A stretch of DNA of 64,000 bases from Siphonodentalium dalli (Eukaryota > Mollusca > Scaphopoda > Gadilida > Siphonodentaliidae), in the NCBI GenBank assembly GCA_032622095.1, contig CP136064.1, positions 46,515,573-46,579,572 of the forward strand, given 5' to 3'. The notes beneath the pieces were generated by a model. It saw only the letters and a list, made by a program, of their open reading frames with translations, was not told the DNA's origin and searched no databases. Of the stretch, positions 33,601 through 45,450 are shown in pieces. The translations under genes and the position numbers were made by a program. The first letter of the stretch is position 1; the number at the start of each line of letters is the position of its first letter.

Positions 33601-34310
33601 AGTACGACTCTGAATTAAAAATATACCACAGGGAAAACAAGAGAGTTATGTCGATGAGTTACATACATTACGAAACGGTGGACGCTACACAGACAATTAC
33701 GCCTATACATGTAGGCTTATGTTATAGTTGGTTAGCAAATATCAAACATTCAAAACCATCATCCAATGCCAAGCGACATACAAATCATGGCAACGTCGTA
33801 AATGGTTGAAATGCTTGTAAGAAATGCACATATTCTAGATTGTATGTGCATGAAAGCACCCCCGGGGGATTCACCACCCTGGAGTGACAGCGTGACCATG
33901 CATGCAGTCTGAGTTAGTCATCACAACCCGCAACCAAGTGTTGATTTTTCTGAAGTCTGTTGCCTTCTCGGTTGTGTTTTTCTGTTTTAGAGTTCAATGC
34001 ATTTATGTCCAGTCCATAACTACTGCAATATCAGTGTCATTATTTGGAGCATATAAACATCCATCATCGTGATCGTGTTTATTATCCGTGTGCACATGTA
34101 TCTTCAAAAATGACTGAGAACTGAAACTGTGTTCAGAAACAAGACTTTTACGAAAATATTTTGTGGTCAGTTTTGAATTCGCGCAGATAGGGTGCGCGAT
34201 TTCAAAACTGAGCGAAAATAGTACTGCGCGAATTTAAATACGAGTAAGGTATTGAGATATCTTCAGTGTAGTTTTGTGGTTACGAGAGCTCATTTACCCC
34301 CTGATTTCTG
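33601..34310. other. No feature recognised
   Basis: Only short open frames. A stretch near 34170-34245 repeats 'gaattcgcgcagatag' and 'tgcgcgaatttaaatac'-like phrases. Confidence 0.35.
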
Positions 34311-34720
34311 CTCATAATACTACTTATTTATGTGGGCAGTAGCCTCTATACGGGCGCCTGTGGCGCTTAATATACTATGGGTGGCGGGATGGGGTGGTGG
34401 GTGGGAACTCATAATACTACTTATTTATGTGGGCAGTAGCCTCTATACGGGCGCCTGTGGCGCTTAATATACTATGGGTGGCGGGATGGGGTGGTGGGTG
34501 GGAACTCATAATACTACTTATTTATGTGGGCAGTAGCCTCTATACGGGCGCCTGTGGCGCTTAATATACTATGGGTGGCGGGATGGGTGGTGGTGGGTGG
34601 GAACTCATAATACTACTTATTTATGTGGGCAGTAGCCTCTATACGGGCGCCTGTGGCGCTTAATATACTATGGGTGGCGGGATGGGGTGGTGGGTGGGAA
34701 CTCACAATACTACTTATATA
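34311..34720. repeat. 97-bp tandem array, four copies plus a partial
   Basis: Units start at 34311, 34408, 34505, 34604 and 34701 (the last partial), nearly identical. Each has 'gggcgcctgtggcgc', a short GC hairpin, and a G-rich tail 'gggatggggtggtgggtggg'. Such homogeneity implies recent expansion. Confidence 0.9.
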
Positions 34721-36070
34721 GTATTATATAATTGTAAAGTTCCTTTTCTTAAATATCCTTTAACATGATTAAGTCCATTTTATTTGTGCTTATAACTATG
34801 TCCGTTAAAATTAATATAGGATTTGGCATTTAATATAGTATCTCCTTATAATAATTAAGGCAATTATGTGAATATTCCAAGGTATTGTCCTATACCCCTT
34901 AATAATATTATGTTCTAGTACCCTATTGTTAGTAGTACTATGCTGGGTGCCAGCGTTCAAACCAGGCATACTAATGCACATAAATTATCGTGGTGGGTGG
35001 ACAGACAGTTAAACAAACAGACAGACAGACATACATAACATATAGCCATATGTACATTATAAACATTGTTTATTTGTAGACATCATTTAATGTACTACAT
35101 GCATATATATATCTTAAGTGGTATATGGTTTGGTAAAAGGGGATTACATGCATTAATAGGTTTTTAGGTATGAGAAAGGGGAGGTGTCTGCTAAGCATAT
35201 TAATGAATAGGCATGTCTTTGTGGTCAGGGTCCCAATTTTTTGCAGACTATTTGTTCCATGTTCTCATAACCAAATTTAGAAATGGAGAGTATATTTCTG
35301 GAGCAGTTTTAAATAATTTTGAAAATGTTTTAGAACGTACCCCCTAAAGATAATTTATTTATGCCAAAGGTGGAATTTGGTTTTATATGTTACTAATATG
35401 TTGATGTTTTGGAAAAGGTGCCAAAGTTTTTTGATAGGGTCATCATCAGTTGCAGATTGCTGACTTGTGGTATACTAAGCATATGCTACATTCCGTTTCT
35501 GAAAATCGTACGTTTTCCATTTTTGTAACAAACGTGTACCAGTGGACACTCATATGTCCAGGATGGATTACATCTGTATTGGATAATAATAATACATCTA
35601 CAAAATGCAATAGTAGATATCACATAGGCTGAATAAATACCAGGTACGAGAATTCTACCATCACAGGCTGAAATAAATACATGGTCTTTCGGCATTCTAC
35701 CATCACATGCTGAATAAAACAATGACCCATGTTATTCTATCATCACAGGCTGAATAAATCCAAATGATCGGGATGAAAAGGCTTTCAAAAGTAATAAGTG
35801 TATATATTTTCTAATATTTATATAGCCTATTTTATTGCTTCATAATCCGTTTCATTTCGTTTCATATTATTTATGGCTTGTGCCGAATGTTTACTTCACG
35901 TCATATTTGAAGATTCATTCTTTCAGGTCACAATCGAGAAATCTAATCATTCGCGGATTCATCATTCCAAACCAAGCTGCCGGCAGTGCACATTCCATGG
36001 TAACGTATGTTTCTGACAGAAACATTAATATCCTAGAATAAGATGACTTCCGTTCTTTTTTAGAAAATGT
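34721..36070. other. No gene recognised
   Basis: AT-rich. 35620-35760 repeats 'ccatcacaggctgaataaat' about four times at roughly 45-bp spacing. The rest is unremarkable. Confidence 0.4.
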
Positions 36071-36870
36071 CATATTATGCTCAGATAAAGGGTGTTGTAG
36101 TGTGGTCCACAAGACACCATTTTAACACACCTCACCCAAATCCAAAATGACCGCCGACCAGCGGGGTACACATGCCATTAGGGGACCATGCCATTTCTCA
36201 ACTTCTTGACCGATTCAGGTCAACCAAAGTGTGCTATATGGTGGCTCCCAAGACGTCCTAACTCCTATACATAATCCCAACACACTCAGCCCGATCCAAA
36301 ATGACCGCCGCCCAGAGGGGTCCAAATAGGGGACCCATGCAATTTCTCGGCTCCATACAAAGGATGTTGTATGTTAGCCCCCAACACACACTAACATGCA
36401 TGCCACACACCCAACCCCGATCCAAGATTGCCGCCGTCCAACAGGGTTCAAATAGGGAACCCATGCTATTGTTCGCCCCTTGACATATTTAGATGAAATA
36501 AAGTGTTTTTTAGTGTGTAGACACCATAAATATTCACCACAACACACCTCACCCCGGCCCAAAGTAGGTCCAAATAGGGCATACATGACATTTGCAGAGG
36601 ACTCTAAGTATTAGATGTATTGGTTTGCCGCCTACTCATTTAAACGTGCGTTAGCCGCCTAATAAATCGAAAACCATCAGGACTATATATATCTTCATGA
36701 TATAGTTAAATGTGTCTTCTCTTACAACGAGATACCGGGCGTCTTCATAAAACATATATCAATCTATCTATCTCAGTATCTTCATAGGGTGTGGCATCTG
36801 AGAGATAATTTATTACGGTCTGAAAACAAGCGATGAGAAACTTGAGGCTGTAATGGTGGGATTGGCTTTC

Positions 36871-37617
36871 ACAATTTCGTCGCATCAGAACTATAAGGGT
36901 CGTAACTCACATAACTTTCCGAGAAAATGAAGGTTGAAGTTTTCAGACAACATTTCTCATAATGTTGACAAAGCATGACGTATGTGTTGTATTTATCCCA
37001 ATGAAACTGGCATTAGCTGTTCATTGAACCACATATTTTTTCTGTTTACTCCCTCGTTTTCTTTTAAAAAGCAATAACTTGTTTGGAGATGCGACCTTTT
37101 GCGTACGCCAACGAGGATTGGTTTCCGTGCTATATAAGGAAGTTGTGCTAATAAATACAGATTAAGCTAAATATGGTGGCAATCGCATGGGTCTATGAAC
37201 TAAACAGTGCCTATTCTACATTATGAATATTCACTCATGTGCATCATCATACATAAATTTGTGGAACAATCACAAAATTTAAATCACCAAATCACCAAGT
37301 GACTAACATGGAGACATGGAGATACGACCATATAGCACACATTTGAGAATTTACAAACACAAAACAGAAGTCACGTGGACAACCTGAAGCATCCGATTGG
37401 CTGCTGTTGGACATACGACCTTATAGCACGAATAATTGTGAAGATCGGTGGAGATACGACATTTGTGTCACTGGTTTGTGAAAATATTTGCCATCCAATG
37501 CAAAAACAGTTTGACCCATCGGATTGGATTTTTTCTCTCACGATTCGAATGATATAAAATACTCATTTCTCGCCAAAATGGAGTTACGACCTTATATTTC
37601 TGATGCGACGATTTTGT
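36871..37617. mobile_element. Element L with 38-bp terminal inverted repeats
   Basis: ACAATTTCGTCGCATCAGAA at the left is mirrored at the right end near 37600-37617. The inverted similarity continues to 'ggtcgtaactc'. Phrases such as 'gagatacgaccatatagcac' repeat internally. No transposase. Confidence 0.65.
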
Positions 37618-37799
37618 AAAGTTTAGTGGATACAGCGTACATACCTAAATCTGAGACCGATTTCGGTCGTGTAAGGGCATGTTCAGATCGGTTGCAATTT
37701 TGGTTCGACGCCAGATGGCGAGGAGCGCTGATATGGACAAACTTGTATATTTTGTCAACTCATTTTGACTAATCTATAAAAGCGCGGGGGCGGAGTTAA

Positions 37800-38153
37800 A
37801 TGGGTAGTCTACACCGAATCCGACCATTTATGGGGCCCATCTCCTTTTATACTCAATAGAATATATGCAACAAATGAATGAATTTGAGCCATGGATTAGT
37901 GCCAAATACACTCATGTGCTCTATGATCGATGGAAACATGGTAATTATAATGATTAAGGAAAATGATTTTATGACTCCAGTCATAAATTTATTTTCATTA
38001 TAACTACCACGTTGGGCGTATCGTTCATAGAGCACATACATGAGTGTATTTTGCACTAATCCATATTTCAAATTCATTCATTTGTTGCACATATTATGTT
38101 GAGTATAAAAGGAGATGGTCCCATAAATGATCGGATTTAGGTACAGTACCCCT
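37800..38153. mobile_element. TTAA-flanked element, G-like
   Basis: TTAA at 37796-37799 and 38154-38157. The right end reads GGTACAGTACCCCT, which matches the ends of element G (47233). Almost the whole element is an inverted repeat meeting near 37975 ('tgactccagtcata'). Confidence 0.75.
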
Positions 38154-38297
38154 TTAAGTTACAATGATAACTTTCTAAAGTAGACTGTATCGATCTATTT
38201 CTGAAAAAAAAATCTGCTGAAGTTGTGTATTTGTGTGGGCGGTAAATTGTTGATACAATGAATCCGATTGAACTCACAGGCACCTGTGGAAAATTAT

Positions 38298-38352
38298 TAA
38301 AATACCAATATAGACTATACCAGTGACTTCTATAGTCTATATTGGTATTTTA
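38298..38352. repeat. 22-bp perfect hairpin
   Basis: TAAAATACCAATATAGACTATA (38298-38319) pairs exactly with 38331-38352 across an 11-nt loop. Flanking CACAGG/CCTGTG words extend the stem weakly. Size and shape allow a small-RNA precursor, but a tiny foldback transposon is equally likely. Confidence 0.6.
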
Positions 38353-38799
38353 GTATTTTTCACAGGGGCATGTGATTGAACTGTCGTCGATTTACTTCCA
38401 TTGTCCAAAACGTGTGCCAGTGACGTTGTAGCTGCATCATAAACTTGAACATAAACAAAAACAGTATGGTCGTTTGTTGCTTTTGGGCGGCGGTCATTTT
38501 GGATTGGGATGGGGTGTGTGGGTTGCATGGAAAGGATGTCTTTGGTGCCACCCTGCAACGCCATTTGTTTGACCTACATCGGTCAATGGGCTGCTCAATG
38601 CTATTTGACCCCTGATTGCACGCCTCTCTATGGCGGCCATTTTCATCGGGTGGGGTCTCTTGGCGGCACCCTACAACACCCTTTGTTTGAACGAAATATA
38701 ACAAATTCCGAATAAGGAATAAGGAATGGGAGCCACCTTTGTTTGAAACAAATAAATTGTTCAGTCTTATGACCAACGTCGATACAGGTTGCATATAAA

Positions 38800-40935
38800 T
38801 GCATTAATATTTAGAATAGCATTATATCTCTATATAGGAAATCCTTTATAGTGCTATCGTGAACGAATACGGGTATAACGAGCGCGAATTTAGGACCATC
38901 GTATGCTTTACCTGTATCAAGTCAAACGGAAGAACTCGGTACAGACACCAATAATTAGTGTCAGTGGCCTCGTTTTGTGGCGGTCGGTAAAGAGATACAC
39001 GCAGTTATCATTACTCACTGTTGACTGTTGCTGCTCGCCCATGACAGAGCTCGTGCTTGTCAACAACCTGCAAAAATGCCATCTAATTAAACCGCCATCA
39101 GGTCATGGCATTGCAGATTGATGTGCAAACATGCCAGTATATGAACCTACCCTAGTAAGTAATAGTGCATGCATACGACGTTAAGGGTAAATGTGATGGA
39201 CATCAATGCTGGTTCAGTATATATTTTCCATGTGTATTGCCTTTGGTGAATATGGGACTAAAATAAATATTTTTTTTCTATAAATACCCGTCTCCTCGCA
39301 AGAATAGTTTGAAATAAAAATAAAACAAATTATCTACCTCCCTCATAACTTTGAAAAAAATATTCCATGAGAAACGAACTATTTTCCTTATCTAGCCTTA
39401 TAATTATGTACATGTGTCCCTGAATGTCATGTCCTGGCCACATATTTTACACATATTGGCTGATATTGAGGCACACTTGTTTCTTGGGGGGAAAGTCGGT
39501 GGTCATGCACAGAAGCCATGGTCTAGAATCGAGACACGTATTCATAGATATTGAGTAATATTTTTTGACGCTTTTGACACAATTTATGAATAATTTATAA
39601 AATTATACAGAAGTCGTGGAATTTATAAAATATTTGGCAGAACACACGATAGAGTTCGTTTTACATTTCTAAAATACACCGCGAAGTGAATATACAGTAT
39701 CAGAGACCACATGAACTCTACACCGACGTGTGTTGGGGAATATATATCATATGTACATAATTTAACAATGGAAACATACATTTACTACATTAAACTAATT
39801 TAAAATTTGAATTATATTATTAGCCATGTTCCGCCACACGTACATGTAACTTGCAACGTGTGTTTCAAAGGGGAATAATTCAATATATTACTGAATGAGC
39901 GATCAACCTATGCAGGCATGCACTATGCGCGGAAAAATACTATTTTGAATGAAGCCAGTTAAGCATGTCGGTGGCGGTCTCTTTACGGACAGATTGTCTC
40001 TGCCATCGGATTATTGTTAACACGTTCTACTTCAAGTCGGCCCTTTATATCAAAACGTGTAGGTTTGTCGCTGTAAAATCACACTAGTTTTCCCGCCAAG
40101 TGTATATCCATAGCAACACCATGGTAACACACGTCACAAGTTACAAGTCCGTGAGGCTGAACCTGGCTAATAGTGTAAGAAAGTGGAATCTCAATGATTA
40201 TTGGACATTATTCGTGTTTAGGTTATGATTCTGACCAACAATGTCGATACGTATACACTGAACCTTTTTTTCTTTTTAGCTAGAGAGACTAAATCCACAA
40301 GTAATTAGATAACTAATCATATTTCCGACATACTTACAATAACTAATATAACCCTCACTAAGTAAATACATTTATTAGTTAAATTGTTTTTTTAAATTAC
40401 AGATTAATTTGCTTACTGTGACTCATGGCACACCGCGTGATCAAACAGCCTAATCTGTACCCACAAGTCTCATCTGCGCTCTGCAACTACTCACCAACTA
40501 CTACTTTTGGTGGCGACGTCATAATACAAGAGTCACGCTTGTATTTGCATTTGTTATCTGTTTAAACATATTTTATTTGTAACATCATATATATAGTACA
40601 AATATTTCATTATTTATGGCGTGTTGACATTAACAAGCAGCAAAATGCCAGTCAGAAAATATCAGGTTCAAATAACATGTAAAGAATTGGTAACAAGCAA
40701 CGAACTGCTAATGAATGAACGAAAAAGCATTGCACGTGAGGTACCAGTTGGGAAATTCAAAGCCGATGGGGGGGGGGGGGAGTGCAAATTGAATTATGGG
40801 AACCTGGAAGTTTGGCCTGGTTCAAGGGGGTTGGAAACTCCAATTTTGTAACGTCCCTGAACACATATCCATGTAATTCTGACCGATTCTAACAACCCAA
40901 CTATAATGGAACTACAAAGTCAGTTGTTGAAACAA
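38800..40935. other. No feature recognised
   Basis: AT-rich with scattered short ORFs and a G-homopolymer at 40768. I found no splice-supported coding exon and no strong repeat. Confidence 0.4.
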
Positions 40936-40938
40936 ACG

Positions 40939-41385
40939 ATACCCGCCATATCAAATCCAGTCGTAAGTCGGGATTTTTTTTACTCTGTGCCAATGCATTC
41001 TCTTATATATGCGAGTCGACCATAGGTCGCCTCGCCCATATAGAGAATGCATTGGCCTAACAATTTTTTATCATTTTTAAAAAATAAATGTTTTTACAAT
41101 TTTTAGGACATAAAACATCCATTACCCCGCAGGGAGCCCCACACATATATAGAAGCATATAGAAGAGTGTCGTCTGCTCATGTATGTCTGGGGCTCTGTA
41201 TGGGTGAAATTATAAAATTGTTAAAGAATACAAGAACAAATTATTAAAATTGTAAAAAATTGTTAGGCCAATGCATTCTCTTATATATGCGAGGCGACCT
41301 ATGGTCGACTCGCATATATAAGAGAATGTATTGGCACAGGGTAAAAAAAATCCCGACTTACGACTGGATTTGATATGGCGGGTCA
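40939..41385. repeat. Foldback element A, copy 3
   Basis: Same architecture and orientation as 103-558. The left end is mutated (ATACCCGCC). The first palindrome (40989-41056) has lost a base and changed several others in its right arm; the second (41267-41335) has one change. GAGCCCCA...TGGGGCTC lies in the spacer. Confidence 0.85.
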
Positions 41386-43041
41386 CAAATGATAATATTG
41401 ATGGGTCATAACCCGAGCGCGTGGGCGATTATGAGCGTTTCTCGGAGATGACTATAGTATACGCTCTTGAACGACAGTGGGTTACAAGTGTAAAAAAAGT
41501 GTCAAACAAATCTTTTTACCGCAATTGTTGATGTACTTGTACTCGTTGTGAGTTGTATAAAAATTAAAATGCTATGTTAAATGGTTTAATGAGATTTTTG
41601 AAAGAATTGAATTGACAACTTATGATATGGGATACTGGCAACCTTCTACAACTACGTCAATAAAAGTGTTAAAACCGAGCTAACATTCATTTTAATGATA
41701 AACGTTGTTCTCAAAACTTTCAAAAAGATATCTTGGCTGGAAATATAGCTGGAATTCATTTAGAAATCATGAATAAAATACTGAGAGTGGAGTTGACGAA
41801 AAATAGCTTTGTAGCGTTTTTGTGTGCCACTTTTTATGTACTTCCAATCGTCAATAAATTGCACATTCATTGTTCGTGATTAAAAATGAGACCAGCGTCG
41901 TTGAATACAAACAGACACTCAGAGGAGTGATTTATAAATTATGGCGTCGCCATCAAAACAATCTAAATAGTGCACCCAGATGATAGTTATGGGTGCAGCA
42001 GCAGGAACAGGATTTGCGTGCCCGCCCAAAGGGCGGCACGAGGACGGTGGTGGGCTCATCCGAAGATCGCCCTTACGCACTGTCTTGAATCTTCTTTGGT
42101 CTTTTATCTTCGATAGTCAGGCCGCGGATCGGGTGGAGAAGTCTTGAGGTGTTATGGGTGCAGACCAGGCTGTTTGATTTATATATATAAGTGTGCGTCA
42201 CGTGTCACTGGATGCGGCACGTGGCTATACTGTAATTCTGGATAATTTTGCCCCATTTTTGTACTTCGCAGTTACCGATTTAAAATTGAAAGCAATATCA
42301 ATTGTAATTTGATTTTTCCTTACAGCTAATCATTATCATCTAAACATTTGGTAACTCTGGAATTGATTGTTTTGTTAAATACTTTACCAGCGGATTCAAA
42401 CTGCCCAATGCTCTGTAGTTATCGGGGGTAACGACGATCACATGTTTTATATATATGCTTCAGTGTGGACTCGCTCCAAGATGTATGAAAATATGAAGAA
42501 TTAAGAAGAAAATTGAACAGCTTTGTTAAATCGTAATACCATAATCGGTCCATCAGCACATATATACTCCACTAATCAGTGACTGAGTCGGTCGTATTAT
42601 GCATTGGACATTTATGCCATCTTTTTCACCCTAATGTTGATATAATGTGCACATACATTGAGTGTTACAGCCGCTATTTTCAAATAAAATGTTTGTTGTC
42701 AAATCATAATGGACTGAACTTTTTGCACTGATGTTCGGAATTTATCTTTGACTATAACAATATCTTTCATTTTGGGTGATATTTGTTATTTTATATATAT
42801 TAGTACATTTGAACAGACGACTGTCTCCTAGCAATGCCACATACCCTAAGAGTGAATGTGGAATCATCAAATTGAATTTATATAAAGCCTGCATATTTCA
42901 TTATATCGACCTATCTAATCCTCCTTCTAAATTAGGTAGACATGATCATGGGGGGGGGGGTCAAAGGGGCCATGTCTATTCAATACAACGTTCGCTTGTT
43001 TGTGTTTCTCTGTCAGATCACTTTCCCATTTTTTCTTCCAG
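41386..43041. other. No gene recognised; GC-rich island at 41990-42190
   Basis: 41990-42190 is markedly GC-richer than its surroundings and is bounded by two copies of 'atgggtgcag'. It contains no long ORF. The rest is AT-rich without clear structure. Confidence 0.35.
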
Positions 43042-43160
43042 AATTTACCATCGGGGCACAATCGAAAGAACGGGAAACAACGGAATGGATAAAGGCTAAT
43101 GTGGCCCTAAATAGTCTTGTGTCCCGAATAAATATTGTGGTAGATAATCTTCTTATTTGA
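43042..43160 (+). CDS. Possible terminal exon, unknown product
   Basis: A strong pyrimidine-rich acceptor (CCCATTTTTTCTTCCAG) precedes a 119-nt open segment in phase 1 that ends at TGA 43158-43160. It encodes about 39 residues with an amphipathic, leucine/isoleucine-spaced pattern (EWIKANVALNSLVSRINI). I do not recognise the family. No partner exon was found, and a minus-strand frame overlaps. It is listed because the acceptor and clean frame are better than background. Confidence 0.3.
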
Positions 43161-43547
43161 TTCGTCCTTGACAATGAGGTGGGTGTTGGGAGGTATACGC
43201 CCATTACACAGCTTATACGGGCCAATTATGTTCAATAGTTGGAAATTTGGGTTGAATTTGTTCCGATAGTTTGTTAGGTTGCAAATTATCACCCCTCCAA
43301 CTGTTGGACAGGTTGAGGAACTAGTTGGGAATATTCAACCAGGAATTAGGGATAGTTTCAAATGGAATTCGTCCGACTTTGGAATTTCGGCCTAGTTCAA
43401 GGAGATGCAGTGCCAATGTGGACACTACAACGGAACATATCTAGCCATGCTTGCATGTCCATGAACATCATCGGTCCGAACCAATGTTTGATAAGTTCTA
43501 ATCTGTCGATTGTAATGTCACCCACTCCCGTTGAATCATTAATACCA

Positions 43548-43700
43548 GTTAACAAAGTGGACGAAAACCGAATGCAGTTAACAGAGGGGGTGAATACTGA
43601 ATGCAGTTAACAGAGGGGTGAATACTGAATACCAGTTGACAGAGGGGGTGAATACTGAATGCAATTAACATAGGGGTGAATACTGAATATTAGTTAAGAA
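43548..43700. repeat. ~29-bp tandem repeat, four to five copies
   Basis: 'tgaatactgaat' recurs at 43591, 43619, 43649 and 43677 with 'gcagttaacagagggg' between. Confidence 0.75.
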
Positions 43701-43779
43701 AATATGTGATGAAGGAAAAAGATACCATCTAGTTTCATCATTTTTCTCAATAGTAATCTGCCAAACGGTACCACATTAA

Positions 43780-43905
43780 GCCTTTCAGTGCCAAGTCCGA
43801 TTTTTGTATCAACCCATATTTCCTTGATCATTTTTCAAATTTATTGATTATAATAATGTGATACATTGACGGAAAGAGCTCTTAGAGGACTTGGCACTGA
43901 AAGGG
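43780..43905. mobile_element. TTAA-flanked element N, 126 bp
   Basis: TTAA at 43776-43779 and 43906-43909. Inverted ends GCCTTTCAGTGCCAAGTCC and GGACTTGGCACTGAAAGGG. Its right TTAA is also the left TTAA of the next element. Confidence 0.8.
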
Positions 43906-43909
43906 TTAA

Positions 43910-44405
43910 AGGCACGTGCGGCTTTAATTGTCGAAAATATTCATATTTGTTCCAAACACCGTAAACAGAAAAACATTAAAACGCATATAGTTTCGTTCAT
44001 ATATACCATGACCATCACGTAAACAGCATGTTATCATAAATACCTACTATATTTTACCTAAGCATAAGAGCCTGATTGGGTTACAGAGGACAGCACAATG
44101 CTACTGGCTAATCACACACAAATGGCATAAACGCTCTTTATTAGTTCCATATCAGGAATTCACCAACAAAGAACGCTCTTTATGTTTACCATCATAATAT
44201 AAACAAACACCAGAAAAGTAACTTTTTATGCTTTTGTTTACATAACAATGGTTAAACATATGAGAATAACATACTGTTTATGCGATATTTCTTATTTATA
44301 TACGGACAAAGTCTGTCTACATTTTGATGTTCTTTCTGTTTGTGGCGGTTTTTGACGGGTGGAAATATTTTCACAGGATACCCACCGCCAAGGCCAGCCG
44401 TACCT
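43910..44405. mobile_element. TTAA-flanked element D, complete reference copy
   Basis: TTAA at 43906-43909 and 44406-44409. Ends AGGCACGTGCGGC and GGCCAGCCGTACCT. 496 bp, opposite orientation to copy 1. Two AAAGAGCGTT words on the minus strand (44130 and 44172). It gives the uninterrupted order used to interpret 3048-4247. Confidence 0.8.
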
Positions 44406-44409
44406 TTAA

Positions 44410-45134
44410 GAGAAACAGTCATGTCAACTGCATGTTACTCTATTGTCCGACACAGTGGTGACCGGATGCGGCATGGCTGATCTTTGAATTCCTGGCACGG
44501 AAAACTAGCGCCCGATTAACAGATGGACCCGAATTTTTTTTATAAAGGGCTAAAGATCCATTCTAGTCATCAAATACCACACGTACCAAAGTGGGGGTGG
44601 GGTGGTGGGATGGTGACACTAAATAGGCGGAACATAATCTTCACGCTACGACTTGTTCTTCAAGAGTGGAAATAACATCAATGGAGTAAATATAAAGCAG
44701 TAATGTAGTAAGTTTCATGTCTTATGTCGGCTGACGAAACAGATGAGAACTATTCACACCGACCTGATCCACATCGATGTCGATACTTGAAGTGGGAAGT
44801 TCATGTTATACAATCTATTAAAACTCATCGGATAATGGGATACATGGGGCTGAGCTAATTTAAATCAATATAACAGCTTCAAGTCGAAATACAATTTCAG
44901 TAATTGCTATCTTATATCTCGCTCCGGGGACAACAGCCAGTCTGTACCCTAACAACTCGAAGGGCAAGCTGTTCCACAAGGGACGGCAATATTTGCACCA
45001 AATAAGTGTACTATATCACCTGCCATACTAGTGCTAACTTGCCTCCCCATTGAAGGGTTAGCTTCCGAACAACAATCTAATACTCCTACGGGTGCTGGGT
45101 GGTAAAGTGCCTCCCCGAAGTGTCAAATGACCGC
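44410..45134. other. No feature recognised
   Basis: G-rich stretch at 44590-44610; otherwise nothing that supports a gene or repeat. Confidence 0.35.
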
Positions 45135-45450
45135 TCTATAGGGGCCTATACTATATAATACAATTTTTGTAATAGCAGGCTTATTTGAGCCACACAGACG
45201 GTATCGAGTACTGCAGACCACTGTTATCTAACAGCGAACGCGATTTCTTGTAAATCACAAAAAGACGGCAAATCGAGTACTATCGACCACCGTTCGTTAA
45301 GCGCATATCTAAACATTTGTGATTTTGTTAAGGGAAATTACTCTAATGATATATGCGAGTGGTATGGCAATGCCTATTTGAGTCAGTTGGTGAGTGATTT
45401 AGTTGATAAATAAAGGTACATTATGTGTGACTAGTTTCCGATACTTGAAT
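45135..45450. repeat. Left arm of 310-bp inverted pair
   Basis: 'ggggcctatactata' through 'gtttccgatacttga' matches 48362-48672 in inverse orientation with small differences. The pair encloses about 2.9 kb. Confidence 0.8.

Larger units (their letters stand above)
36080..38715. repeat. Composite element F with inverted ends
   Basis: 36088-36480 has about four degenerate repeats built on 'gatccaaaatgaccgccg' and 'aaatagggaccca'. 38480-38700 carries the same phrases in inverse orientation ('gcggtcattttggattggg', 'acaacaccctttgtttga'). Between them lie other elements (36871-37617, 37800-38153, 38298-38352). Open frames here, including 38360-38794 minus, follow the repeats and are not convincing genes. 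Confidence 0.5.

Noticed and set aside
34311-34720. CRISPR-like array
   Set aside because: Units are contiguous 97-bp repeats without unique spacers, in a eukaryotic context.
38360-38794. 144-codon minus-strand open frame
   Set aside because: It follows the inverted repeats of element F, has no recognised domain, and overlaps a second open frame in another phase.
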